Below, one piece after another: positions 1 to 5,505 of a stretch of DNA of 7,570 nucleotides; position 1 is the first letter of the stretch; every line of letters starts with the position of its first letter. The translations under genes and the position numbers were made by a program. The notes beneath the pieces were generated by a model. It was given only the letters and a program-made list of their open reading frames with translations, did no database searches and was not told the origin of the DNA. The stretch is from Ktedonobacter sp. 13_1_20CM_4_53_11. GTDB lineage: Bacteria; Chloroflexota; Ktedonobacteria; Ktedonobacterales; Ktedonobacteraceae. The stretch lies in contig MNIY01000207.1 of the NCBI GenBank assembly GCA_001919995.1, positions 1 through 7,570 on the forward strand, read 5' to 3'.

Positions 1-306
1 GAAGAGTTTGGGAATAGAGGACAGATAGATCGGGATGTAGCTGACACGCCCGGCGTTGACACCAGCCCGGTCGAAAGCACTGACGAAGCATGTGCGCACG
101 TGAAAGTGCCCCGCCCAGCGTGGGTCAGTGTAGGGTGCGGGGCCAATCACGAGTGCCGTGAAGAGCTCAACGTCCTGCAGTTCCTCCCCGCGGGCGACCA
201 GCGCCTGGATGAGTGGGGTCGGGGTCACGAGCATCCCTCCCAGAAACACGTTGTTTCCTGACTCGACGACTTGCACTGCCGTCTGTGCGTCACACCATAT
301 GGTCAT
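1..306 (-). CDS. Acetyl-CoA hydrolase/CoA-transferase, N-terminal part
   Basis: This is the first 102 codons of a gene that leaves the window at the left edge. The family (acetyl-CoA hydrolase/transferase, including 4-hydroxybutyrate and butyryl-CoA:acetate CoA-transferases) moves CoA between short-chain acids in the cytoplasm. Visible family features are an early glycine-rich strand (GNNVFLGG, residues 17-24), TPTPLIQALVARGEEL (28-43), PYTDPRW (58-64) and the very typical RVSYIPIYLSSIPKLF (87-102). The catalytic glutamate lies in the missing C-terminal half. The start at 306 is set by GGAGGTG at 317-311, five bases upstream. It follows the MaoC gene by 24 bases and is probably the last visible gene of the acyl-CoA operon. 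The substrate cannot be told from this part; family-level confidence is high. Confidence 0.88.
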   Translation of the reverse strand, partial: MTIWCDAQTAVQVVESGNNVFLGGMLVTPTPLIQALVARGEELQDVELFTALVIGPAPYTDPRWAGHFHVRTCFVSAFDRAGVNAGRVSYIPIYLSSIPKLF

Positions 307-330
307 GTTGCACCTCCAAAGGCTTCTTTA

Positions 331-801
331 TTATGCATCCAGCAACAACAGCGAGAGCGTGTCGGCGATCAGGGCCGGCCTGGTTTCCCCTTCGATTTCG
401 ATGGTGTTGCGGGTTTTGAGCAAGAGGCGACTCTTGTCCTTCGGTTCGACTGCCAGCAACACCACCCGGTCTCGAATGCGTGCCCCTGCTTTCACAGGTG
501 CCAGAAAGCGCACCCGCTCGAGGCCATAATTAAGCGCCTCAGAAACGCCAGCCGGGATAATGCCAATTTCATATTGCAAGGCGGCAGCTAACGAGAGTGT
601 GAGGAATCCATGGGCGATGGTCGAACCAGACGGGCTTTCCCGCCTGGCACGCTCCACGTCGACATGAATCCATTGATGATCCCCGGTAAAGTCGGCGAAC
701 TGATTGATCCGCTCCTGGTCAATCGTCATCCATTCGGAGACACCCAGTTCCTGTCCCACAAAGTTCGTGATTGTGCTTAAACTGTAGCCGCTGATAACCA
801 T
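331..801 (-). CDS. MaoC-family (R)-specific enoyl-CoA hydratase
   Basis: A complete 156-residue single hot-dog-fold dehydratase, the normal length for monofunctional MaoC/PhaJ/HtdZ-type enzymes (about 150 residues). These hydrate trans-2-enoyl-CoA to (R)-3-hydroxyacyl-CoA. The hydratase-2 motif is visible: FADFTGDHQWIHVD at 35-48, with the catalytic pair Asp41 and His46, followed by the IAHGFLTLSL helix at 62-71 and NYGLERVRFLAPV near 90-102. The DHQWIH form, rather than DxNPxH, resembles the mycobacterial Rv0130/HtdZ group (from memory). AGGAGGG at about 814-808 sits at good spacing from the ATG at 801. It lies between the acyl-CoA dehydrogenase (24-base gap upstream) and the CoA-transferase (24-base gap downstream), so cotranscription is likely. 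The (R)-product could feed polyhydroxyalkanoate synthesis; that role is inferred. Confidence 0.92.
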   Translation of the reverse strand: MVISGYSLSTITNFVGQELGVSEWMTIDQERINQFADFTGDHQWIHVDVERARRESPSGSTIAHGFLTLSLAAALQYEIGIIPAGVSEALNYGLERVRFLAPVKAGARIRDRVVLLAVEPKDKSRLLLKTRNTIEIEGETRPALIADTLSLLLLDA

Positions 802-825
802 GTGTGCCCTCCTGCTCCACTTTGC

Positions 826-2022
826 CTAGACAAACGCGCTGAAACCGGTGATGGCCTTGCCTACAATGAGCGTGTTCATTTCGCGGGTGCCTTCATAGGA
901 GTAAATCGCCTCGGCATCGGCCACGAAACGCCCCACCTGGTGATCGAGCAGAATGCCGTTGCCACCCAACAGTTCGCGGGCATAGCCCACCGCCTCGCGC
1001 ATCTTCACGGTGCAGAAGGCCTTGGCCAGGGAGGCGTGCTCGTCCCTCATGATCCCGGTGTCCTGCATTTGCGACAGGCGCATCACGAGGCACTGGCAGG
1101 CCGTGATGTTGCTGAGCATGCGCACCAGCAGGTCTTGCACGAGTTGGAAACGACCAATCGGACGACCAAACTGCTCCCGCACCTGGGCGTATTTGAGGGA
1201 AAACTCGTAGGCTCCCACCATACAGCCAACCGCTTCCCAGGCAACACCCGCCCGCGTCATGCGCAAGACGGCGGCCGTGTCCCGAAAGGAGTTAGCTTTC
1301 TGGAGATGGTTGGCTTCCGGCACTCGGCAGTCTTCCATCGTGATGAGCGCGTTCTGCACCACGCGCAAGGCTATCTTGTTCTTGAGTTTCTCGGCCTTGA
1401 ATCCAGGGGTGCTATTCTCGACCACAAAGCCTTTTACCTGGTTATCCGCCACATCCCGCGCCCAGATCACGGTCAAGTCACCCCAGGTGGCGTTGCCGAT
1501 CCACGTCTTCTGGCCGTTGAGCACCCAGGTGTCCCCGTCGCGCCGGGCGGTGGTGGTTAAGCCGCCCGAGGTTCCAGACCCGACCAGCGGCTCGGTCAGC
1601 CCGAAGGAACCGATCTTTTCCATGCGAGCCATGGGCGGCAACCAGCGCTGTTTCTGCTCCTCTGAGCCGCACAGATAAATAGAGCCCATGGACAGCCCGC
1701 TGTGGACGCCCCTGAACGTGGCAATCGAACTATCCACCCGCGCCAGTTCCATCATCATCATGCCATCCAGCACCGTACTCTTGCCTGGACACCCATACCC
1801 CTGGTAGGGCAGGCCCATGATGTGCAGTTCTGCCATCTTGGGGAGGAGTTGATGCGGGAATTCCTCACGAACCCAATACTCCGTGATCACGGGGGCAACC
1901 TCTGCCTCCAGGAAGGCCCGGACCCGCCGCAGAAGGGCCTGGTCTTCCTCGCTCAGGGTCGTGCCAATGGCGTAGAAATCGCTATTGGCTTGTGGAAGCG
2001 TTTGCTTTGTCGAAACACTCAT
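826..2022 (-). CDS. Acyl-CoA dehydrogenase, GCDH/ACX4-like
   Basis: A 398-residue flavoprotein acyl-CoA dehydrogenase that forms the alpha,beta double bond of an acyl-CoA. Seen motifs: GSEEQKQRWLP near 122-132, the FAD/substrate segment SFGLTEPLVGSGTSGG, WVLNGQKTWIGN, QFGRPIGRFQLVQ, ELLGGNGI and the terminal YEGTREMNTLIVG. In that last motif Glu377 is at the position of the catalytic base of glutaryl-CoA dehydrogenase. By recalled alignment the Arg that holds the glutaryl carboxylate in GCDH is not conserved, and the protein reads more like the short-chain oxidase/dehydrogenase ACX4, so I do not call it glutaryl-CoA dehydrogenase. The usual TEPxxGSD is GSG here. A longer frame reaches 2094, but GAGGAGG at 2037-2031 is 8 bases from the ATG at 2022 and only 2 from the ATG at 2028, which decides the start. 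It heads the operon with MaoC and the CoA-transferase. Confidence 0.93.
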   Translation of the reverse strand: MSVSTKQTLPQANSDFYAIGTTLSEEDQALLRRVRAFLEAEVAPVITEYWVREEFPHQLLPKMAELHIMGLPYQGYGCPGKSTVLDGMMMMELARVDSSIATFRGVHSGLSMGSIYLCGSEEQKQRWLPPMARMEKIGSFGLTEPLVGSGTSGGLTTTARRDGDTWVLNGQKTWIGNATWGDLTVIWARDVADNQVKGFVVENSTPGFKAEKLKNKIALRVVQNALITMEDCRVPEANHLQKANSFRDTAAVLRMTRAGVAWEAVGCMVGAYEFSLKYAQVREQFGRPIGRFQLVQDLLVRMLSNITACQCLVMRLSQMQDTGIMRDEHASLAKAFCTVKMREAVGYARELLGGNGILLDHQVGRFVADAEAIYSYEGTREMNTLIVGKAITGFSAFV

Positions 2023-2030
2023 GGTCATTT

Positions 2031-2037
2031 CCTCCTC
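2031..2037 (-). promoter_or_regulatory. Shine-Dalgarno deciding the dehydrogenase start
   Basis: GAGGAGG on the minus strand. Spacing is 8 bases to the ATG at 2022 and 2 bases to the in-frame ATG at 2028, so 2022 is preferred over 2028 and over the far upstream ATG at 2094. Confidence 0.8.
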
Positions 2038-2042
2038 ATTGG

Positions 2043-2062
2043 TTGTCCTCTCCCGAGGACAA
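2043..2062 (-). promoter_or_regulatory. Perfect 8-bp inverted repeat in the dehydrogenase leader
   Basis: TTGTCCTC and GAGGACAA flank a 4-base centre (2051-2054). It ends six bases before the Shine-Dalgarno of the acyl-CoA dehydrogenase. As DNA it looks like a dimeric repressor operator; as RNA it is a stable hairpin with a GGGA loop. There is no T-run, so it is not an intrinsic terminator. TetR-type operators are common ahead of acyl-CoA genes, but no regulator for it is visible here. Confidence 0.5.
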
Positions 2063-2125
2063 GTGAGAGTGAGCTGTGGAGGAAAGCACCACACATGCTA
2101 CTCCCTCCATGCTTCAACTTCGTGC

Positions 2126-2166
2126 GTCACGGAGTCCCCTCTCTTCAGAGACGGGGAGGAAGTGAC
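2126..2166 (+). repeat. Left-end hairpin of the IS-like element
   Basis: The outer arms GTCAC (2126-2130) and GTGAC (2162-2166) enclose a 9-bp stem formed by TCCCC+TCTC and GAGA+GGGGA, with loop TTCA (2144-2147) and an extrahelical C at 2152. There is no T-run on either strand, which argues against a terminator. Confidence 0.6.
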
Positions 2167-2187
2167 GCCGCCCGCAGGCGCACTCCC

Positions 2188-2216
2188 TTGACGTTTTAGG
2201 TCATTTGTGCTACACT
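2188..2216 (+). promoter_or_regulatory. Sigma-70 promoter with extended -10, reading right
   Basis: TTGACG (2188-2193), a 17-base spacer and TACACT (2211-2216), with TG one base upstream of the -10 (2208-2209), making an extended -10. This is the best promoter match in the window, yet no plus-strand protein gene follows. Initiation near 2222-2224 would fall at the start of the nested hairpin at 2221-2270. Confidence 0.6.
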
Positions 2217-2270
2217 CTTTGTGTAGGCTTAGGCACCCTGGTTCGCCAGGGAGAGACGGTTCGCCTACAC
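2210..2270 (+). promoter_or_regulatory. Mutually exclusive hairpins at the RNA 5' end
   Basis: CTACAC occurs at 2210-2215 and again inside GCCTACAC at 2263-2270, while GTGTAG at 2221-2226 can pair with either copy. If transcription starts at about 2223, only the downstream pairing is available in the RNA; transcripts from further upstream could switch between the two. Confidence 0.35.
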
Positions 2271-2516
2271 GGTACCTTTCCAACTGAACGGTCGGGTTCC
2301 CATCGAGAATGCCGCGATGGGGTAAAACGTTCTCGGTCGATCACAACGCTTCGTGCTCGGCATGCTGGGCACGAACGGGCCGCTTGTCAGACGGCCCAGA
2401 GTCGCAAGACTCGGATGTGTCGTGCGATGAAGCCAAAGCTGTACTCGCCTCTGGGGTACAGAGTTGCGGTGGAGTACAGACACAAGCCCCTGACTTCCAG
2501 TCATGGGGTCTCTGAC
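2222..2516 (+). ncRNA. Candidate structured RNA, possible TnpB-type guide RNA scaffold
   Basis: Downstream of the promoter the plus strand holds a chain of stems. GTGTAGGC/GCCTACAC (2221-2228 with 2263-2270) encloses CCCTGG-TTCG-CCAGGG (2236-2251). Then come TTCGTGC/GCACGAA (2350-2356 with 2369-2375), GGGCCG/CGGCCC (2377-2382 with 2392-2397), GAGTC with a GCAA tetraloop and GACTC (2399-2412), GTACTC/GAGTAC (2441-2446 with 2472-2477), and the right-end hairpin (2487-2508). TTCG and GNRA tetraloops are typical of real RNAs. TnpB reRNAs end at the element's right end, with the guide taken from the flank. If that model holds, the guide starts near 2517 and is antisense to the phasin-like gene. 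A 5'-guided IscB/HEARO RNA is an alternative. No transcript evidence is available. Confidence 0.42.
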
Positions 2517-2969
2517 GTCTGTTGTCCAGTGCTGCACCCATTCGGTTTGCGCATTGATGATTGCCCACCCGCTTTCCTGTAAACTGGAAAGCAGGTGCTC
2601 ATCAGCCTGGGAGCCAGCTTCGAGGAGTGGCCCGAGCTGCTGGACGAGTTGGAACCAGCCCTGCCATAGGTGTTGTTGGGCTTCTGTCCAACGCAGGAAC
2701 AGCACCTGCGCCTGTTGCACGTTCTTGCGTAGCTCTGTCGGACTTCCTGTTGTGACCTGGACGCGCCCGCTCCAGTCACGAAGCCATCTGGCCTGGGCTT
2801 CCAATGTCTCTTGCACCGTCGATTGCCAGGCCTTCACAGTTTCGCTCCAGACCATTTTGCGCGATGGTTGCTCGGTCCCCTGCAAAAGATCAAGCCAACC
2901 TACGAGCATCTTCTGCTGTGAGTCGGCCCAGCTTGTCATCAAGGTTTCTTCTGGGCTCTTTTCACTCAT
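2265..2969 (-). CDS. Phasin-like Trp/Gln-rich coiled-coil protein with replaced tail
   Basis: The open frame has 234 residues. Residues 1-150 are helix-prone, rich in Trp and Gln, and contain an internal duplication with a period of about 80. W14-(S/A)QQ-GW25 recurs as W94-AQQ-GW105 with the same 11-residue spacing, and AQxxWxxxW at 58-66 recurs at 140-148. There is no signal peptide, Cys or catalytic motif. This is the style of phasin and PhaE-like granule proteins, and the neighbouring acyl-CoA genes fit, but I do not recognise a named family. From about residue 152 the sequence becomes Pro/Arg/Ser-rich, because it is encoded by the IS-like element (2265-2516). The native protein probably ended near residue 150-155. 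The start at 2969 has AGGAG nine bases upstream. The stop falls inside the element's nested hairpin. Confidence 0.62.
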   Translation of the reverse strand: MSEKSPEETLMTSWADSQQKMLVGWLDLLQGTEQPSRKMVWSETVKAWQSTVQETLEAQARWLRDWSGRVQVTTGSPTELRKNVQQAQVLFLRWTEAQQHLWQGWFQLVQQLGPLLEAGSQADEHLLSSLQESGWAIINAQTEWVQHWTTDVRDPMTGSQGLVSVLHRNSVPQRRVQLWLHRTTHPSLATLGRLTSGPFVPSMPSTKRCDRPRTFYPIAAFSMGTRPFSWKGTV

Positions 2970-3149
2970 TGACCTGTTCTCCTTTCATCGACCGTATGCA
3001 TGAAACACAGTAGTATTTCTTCTTCGCCGGATGACGTGACGTGGGAAGAGTTGCCTCCCAACCCGAGAACGGCTCTCGCACGTACCACGAAACAGACGAA
3101 GTAGGAAGGAAGCCCTTGTCTTTCAGTCAGTACGTCGTGTGCTAGATCT

Positions 3150-3183
3150 AGTATAGTCGACGAGCGTTAAGAAAAGCGTTTGT
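3150..3183 (-). promoter_or_regulatory. Tandem-repeat promoter block upstream of the phasin-like gene
   Basis: Read on the minus strand, ACAAACGCT (3183-3175) and AACGCT (3168-3163) lie 12 bases apart. Seven bases later comes TATACT (3155-3150), a good -10. No TTGACA-like -35 is at normal spacing; the repeats occupy that zone, as expected for an activator-dependent promoter. The arms TCGAC (3157-3161) and GTCGA (3182-3186) flank the repeats. The same block occurs at 5641-5672. Confidence 0.55.
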
Positions 3184-3206
3184 CGAACTGGCGAAGGAGG
3201 CAGACC

Positions 3207-3215
3207 AGCGTTTGT
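3207..3215 (-). repeat. Extra copy of the ACAAACGCT motif
   Basis: An exact copy of the nonamer, 32 bases from the start of the copy at 3175. A third exact copy lies at 5735-5743 on the plus strand. All three are outside genes. Confidence 0.5.
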
Positions 3216-3244
3216 TTTGACATACTTGCCTGTATGGAGAAGAA

Positions 3245-3328
3245 AGTCGCCCAATGACGGTGTCACATGAGGCAAACCTGCGCAGTGCCTCTACCGATGG
3301 GACGAAGTAATCTATAGTTTGATATCAC
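3245..3328 (-). pseudogene. Probable N-terminal scrap of a Ser/Thr protein kinase
   Basis: The minus-strand frame from 3328 reads NYRLLRPIGRGTAQVCLM, then a TGA (3265-3263), then HRHWAT in the same frame. Bacterial Hanks-type kinases start their catalytic domain with a closely similar run: NYRL, then a hydrophobic-GxGxxxxV glycine-rich loop, then YLGEH. Here the loop looks one residue short and a stop replaces the Gly-Glu before His. Similarity fades after about 28 codons. It abuts the point where the ATPase fragment stops, so a deletion could have joined the two. The match is short and could be chance. Confidence 0.35.
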
Positions 3329-4530
3329 TGAAACGTAAAAGCTGCTGCTCCGTTGGCGATCACGTTGGAGGCCAGCTCCGCAGTGGGGACGTCCACGTGC
3401 TCCAGGACCATAAGCGCGCGACCATGGAAGACTCGCCTGCGAGCATCTCCAGCCGTTGCGTAGACCACCTCGCGGATCTTGTCGTGGCTAAAGTGATAGG
3501 AAACCCCTCTTCTTCCTTCTCCCCGAAATCTCGACTCATGCAGCAGGAGACTCTGCAGGGTTTCATCCAGGGCAGCAAGTCCCTCCTGCGGTGCAAGCTG
3601 GGCAACCTGGCAGAGCTGCTCAAAGGTGAAGTCCTGCTCCAGGACCGCCCCTGCTGCCAGCAGGGTGCGGGCAGGGGACGAAAGTCGGGCCAGGCGACGC
3701 TGGATCATCTCGCGCACCTCCGAGGGAAGCATGTTGTTCGGTGGAGTGGCTTCGAGAATCGATGGCTGCGGCTCAAATACCCAACCGCTTCCCGCGATCA
3801 AGCGGGGCACCAGGACGCCGCGTTCGAGCAACATCTGGAGTAGCGCGTTCAGATAGAACGGCTGCCCTTTCGTTTCTGCGAACAGCCACGCGGCGAAACG
3901 CTCGGGGCAGATGCCGCTTCCAGGGGTCTGAACAGGCTGCGAAGAAGGCTGATTGTAGCACCCCGATTTATCGCAGGTGTCTCCCGGGAGCGATGGGTGC
4001 ACTCCATCAGTATCCGTGAGTTCGCGAACGATCTGGCGGGTGTCTTGCGCAGAGAGGGGACCCAGGTCCAGGTGCGTCAAAGAGATGGTGCTGCTGAGGC
4101 TCGCAAGCCATTCGGACATCTCCGGCTCCATTTCCCGCGTTTCGATGCGTCTGCTCAGCAGCACCATGGCGGGCGTCTTATGCTCCCTCCAGTATCGAGC
4201 AAGATACTGGAACACGTCCAGGGTGGCGGCGTCCGCCCACTGTATGTCGTCGGCAAACAGGAGGAAAGGTGCCTGTGAAGCTAACGCTTGAGACAAGCGC
4301 GCCAGCGCTTCGAAGAGGCGGGAGGAGGCAAAGGCCCCGTTGATGGTCAGAGGGGGCAAGTCGGGGTAACGCTCGCGCAGGTCAGGCAGCATGCGGGAGA
4401 GCTCGGCCAGCCAGGGATCACCGAGCAACTGACGAAGATCATCTTCCTGTTCTAAGCGGGTGCGCAGCGCCTCGATCAGTGGCTGATAGGACAGGCGCTG
4501 TGAAGTTTGAAATGCCCTTCCTTCGAGCAC
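3325..4530 (-). pseudogene. ATPase part of a broken BTAD/STAND regulator
   Basis: This 401-codon frame begins with GTG (VLEGRAFQTSQRLSYQP) exactly where a BTAD-AAA regulator continues after its Walker A segment, so the GTG is an internal codon rather than a native start. No Shine-Dalgarno precedes it, and an in-frame TAA (4536-4534) lies just upstream. Visible parts are Walker B FLLFADD (89-95), the sensor-like LSRRIETRE, ERFAAWLFAETKGQPFYL, the winged-helix-like EVREMIQRRLARLSSPARTLL, and YHFSHDKIREVVY before the tetratricopeptide region. The frame ends at 3325 soon after that, whereas relatives carry several hundred more residues of TPR. It therefore lacks the P-loop at the front and the sensor repeats at the back, and lies in a different frame from the DNA-binding half (4439-5416). 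A non-functional remnant is most likely. Confidence 0.8.
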
Positions 4531-5416
4531 TTCTTACTTCCGCCCCTCTTCCAACAAAGGGGACGTTGAGCAACGGTCGCGCGGCCGTCGTGCACCTGCC
4601 GGCCCCGCTGTGCGCACCGCGAGGAGGAGAGGCGTTGCGCAGTACCTCTGCCAGGACGACTAATTTCCGTGAGGGTTTGGCGGAGAGCTCCGTCATCAAG
4701 GCCTCCTCGTAGGTCTCGTAGGTCTTCAAGGCCGCAATGCGGTTGCCGATCACGAACTGCAGCTGCATGAGGCGCAGGGAGATGCCCTCGTTGAGCGGGT
4801 CAAAGCAGCGCCAGCGCTCGACGGTGGCAATGGCCTGTTCGATCTCCCCCTCTGCGCTCTGTAGCTGGGAGAGCCAGTCAAACACCTGCTCGATATGCTG
4901 GTACCAGTAGCCTTGCTGCATGCCGACCCAGTTGTCGTAGTCGAGTGTCTCGCGCAAGGTAAAATCCTGGAGGAACGAGCCGCGGTACAGAGCGGCGGCA
5001 CGATCGAGTTGGGCGATCAGGGCACGGCGGACCTCTCCATGCACCGTTTCTGGTGCAGGCAGGACACGGACCAACCTCCATGCGGTCTCAAGGGCGTGCA
5101 GGTCCAGATCAATGCCTGAGGCCAGATCGAGCCCGAGCGTGTTGTTCGTGATGAGCAGGTGGGATTCGCATTCAAGTGAAGCGTCCTCTTCAAGCATATG
5201 CCGTAAGTGCAGTAAGTGAATGCGCAGCGCAGTGCGCCCATGAGCCATATCCCTCTCAGGCCAGAGCAGGCGCGTCAGCTTTTGCCGCTCATGCATACCC
5301 CCTTCAGCCGCCAGGTAGGCCAGCAGTGCGAGCACTTTGCGCTCGCAAAAGGTCAGTCGACGATTCAGGTGGTGTACTTCCGGTGGCCCGAGCAATGCAA
5401 TCTTCAAGGCACTCAT
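4439..5416 (-). CDS. BTAD-domain (SARP/AfsR-like) regulator, truncated frame
   Basis: The frame has 325 codons. Residues 1-95 form an OmpR-type winged helix as in SARPs (RKVLALLAYLAAEGG, RQKLTRLLWPE, RTALRIHLLHLRHML). Residues 103-262 are a bacterial transcriptional activation domain (DLHALETAWRL, LYRGSFLQDF, DNWVGMQQGYW, ERWRCFDPLNEGISLRLMQLQ, ALKTYETYEEAL). VPFVGRGAE at 285-293 is the linker that normally opens the AAA/STAND ATPase. After it the reading shifts to about 32 unrelated residues up to the stop at 4439, while the ATPase continues in another frame from 4530 without its Walker A. GGAGGAG at 5428-5422 fixes the start at 5416. The product has the layout of a small SARP (DNA binding plus BTAD), so it may still bind DNA even though the ATPase is lost. 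Repeats upstream suggest autoregulation or activator control. Confidence 0.8.
   Translation of the reverse strand: MSALKIALLGPPEVHHLNRRLTFCERKVLALLAYLAAEGGMHERQKLTRLLWPERDMAHGRTALRIHLLHLRHMLEEDASLECESHLLITNNTLGLDLASGIDLDLHALETAWRLVRVLPAPETVHGEVRRALIAQLDRAAALYRGSFLQDFTLRETLDYDNWVGMQQGYWYQHIEQVFDWLSQLQSAEGEIEQAIATVERWRCFDPLNEGISLRLMQLQFVIGNRIAALKTYETYEEALMTELSAKPSRKLVVLAEVLRNASPPRGAHSGAGRCTTAARPLLNVPFVGRGAEVRSARRKGISNFTAPVLSATDRGAAHPLRTGR
4528..4546 (-). other. Deletion/frameshift junction inside the regulator
   Basis: On the minus strand GAAGT (4540-4536), two A's, then GAAGT (4533-4529) mark the join between the GRGAE codons and the VLEG codons. Relatives have roughly 45 residues here, including the P-loop (family knowledge, from memory). 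The short repeat suggests loss by slippage or recombination between micro-repeats, leaving a net frame change. Confidence 0.65.
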
Positions 5417-5469
5417 GCAAACTCCTCCAACATCCCAGTGCAGTTCGCTGGCATTTTTTACTTATTACT

Positions 5470-5480
5470 TACAGTATAGC
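5470..5480 (-). promoter_or_regulatory. Proximal -10 of the BTAD regulator
   Basis: TATACT on the minus strand (5478-5473), inside GCTATACTGTA. It lies about 57 bases before the start codon at 5416. No good -35 is at 16-18 bases. The same 11-mer surrounds the -10 of the divergent gene (5808-5818), in opposite orientation. Confidence 0.5.
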
Positions 5481-5505
5481 TGTGAATAGGGAGAATGTGA
5501 TCTCC

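Larger units (their letters stand above)
2115..2516 (+). mobile_element. Transposase-less IS200/IS605-type element (approximate ends)
   Basis: About 400 bases between the phasin-like gene and the dehydrogenase operon with no credible protein gene. It is bounded by two related hairpins. The left one (2136-2156) has foot CCCC/GGGG, stem TCTC/GAGA, loop TTCA and bulged C2152. The right one (2487-2508) has foot CCCC/GGGG, stem TGACT/AGTCA, loop TCC and bulged T2504. Both keep the same foot and carry the bulge at the same 3' position while their stems differ by compensating changes. IS200/IS605 ends are known for such subterminal hairpins with one unpaired base, and CCCC/GGGG right ends are common next to tnpB genes. 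Neither TnpA nor TnpB remains. Exact ends are uncertain: the right end is placed just after the hairpin, where the phasin-like frame stops looking native, and the left end some 20 bases before its hairpin. Confidence 0.52.
2970..3324. other. Intergenic region with phasin-gene promoter and kinase scrap
   Basis: These 355 bases hold no intact gene. They contain the tandem-repeat promoter block (3150-3183), a third motif copy (3207-3215), a 10-bp palindrome CTAGATCTAG (3142-3151) overlapping the -10, a small inverted repeat CGAGA/TCTCG (3064-3078), and a probable kinase remnant at the right end. No terminator with a T-run was found for the broken regulator. Confidence 0.6.

Noticed and set aside
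802..1560. 252-codon plus-strand open frame
   Set aside because: It lies inside the well-supported acyl-CoA dehydrogenase on the other strand, has no family motif, and is explained by GC-rich codon structure.
2126..2166. Left-end hairpin as an intrinsic terminator of the phasin-like gene
   Set aside because: No U-tract on either strand, and the hairpin matches the one at 2487-2508, so an element end explains it better.
2205..2582. Plus-strand frames over the IS-like element as a TnpB C-terminus
   Set aside because: No zinc-finger cysteines, RuvC motif or other TnpB signature; at most a read-through tail of a lost gene, so not called as a CDS.
3217..3245. TTGACA at 3217-3222 as a plus-strand promoter
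   Set aside because: No acceptable -10 at 16-18 bases and no plus-strand gene downstream.
3254..3310. Tiny plus-strand frame of about 18 codons after the ATG at 3254
   Set aside because: No spaced Shine-Dalgarno and no recognisable features; it overlaps the kinase-like remnant on the other strand.
4439..4536. Programmed frameshift joining the two regulator frames
   Set aside because: There is no slippery heptamer at the overlap, and the Walker A segment is absent altogether, so a frame change alone would not restore the protein.
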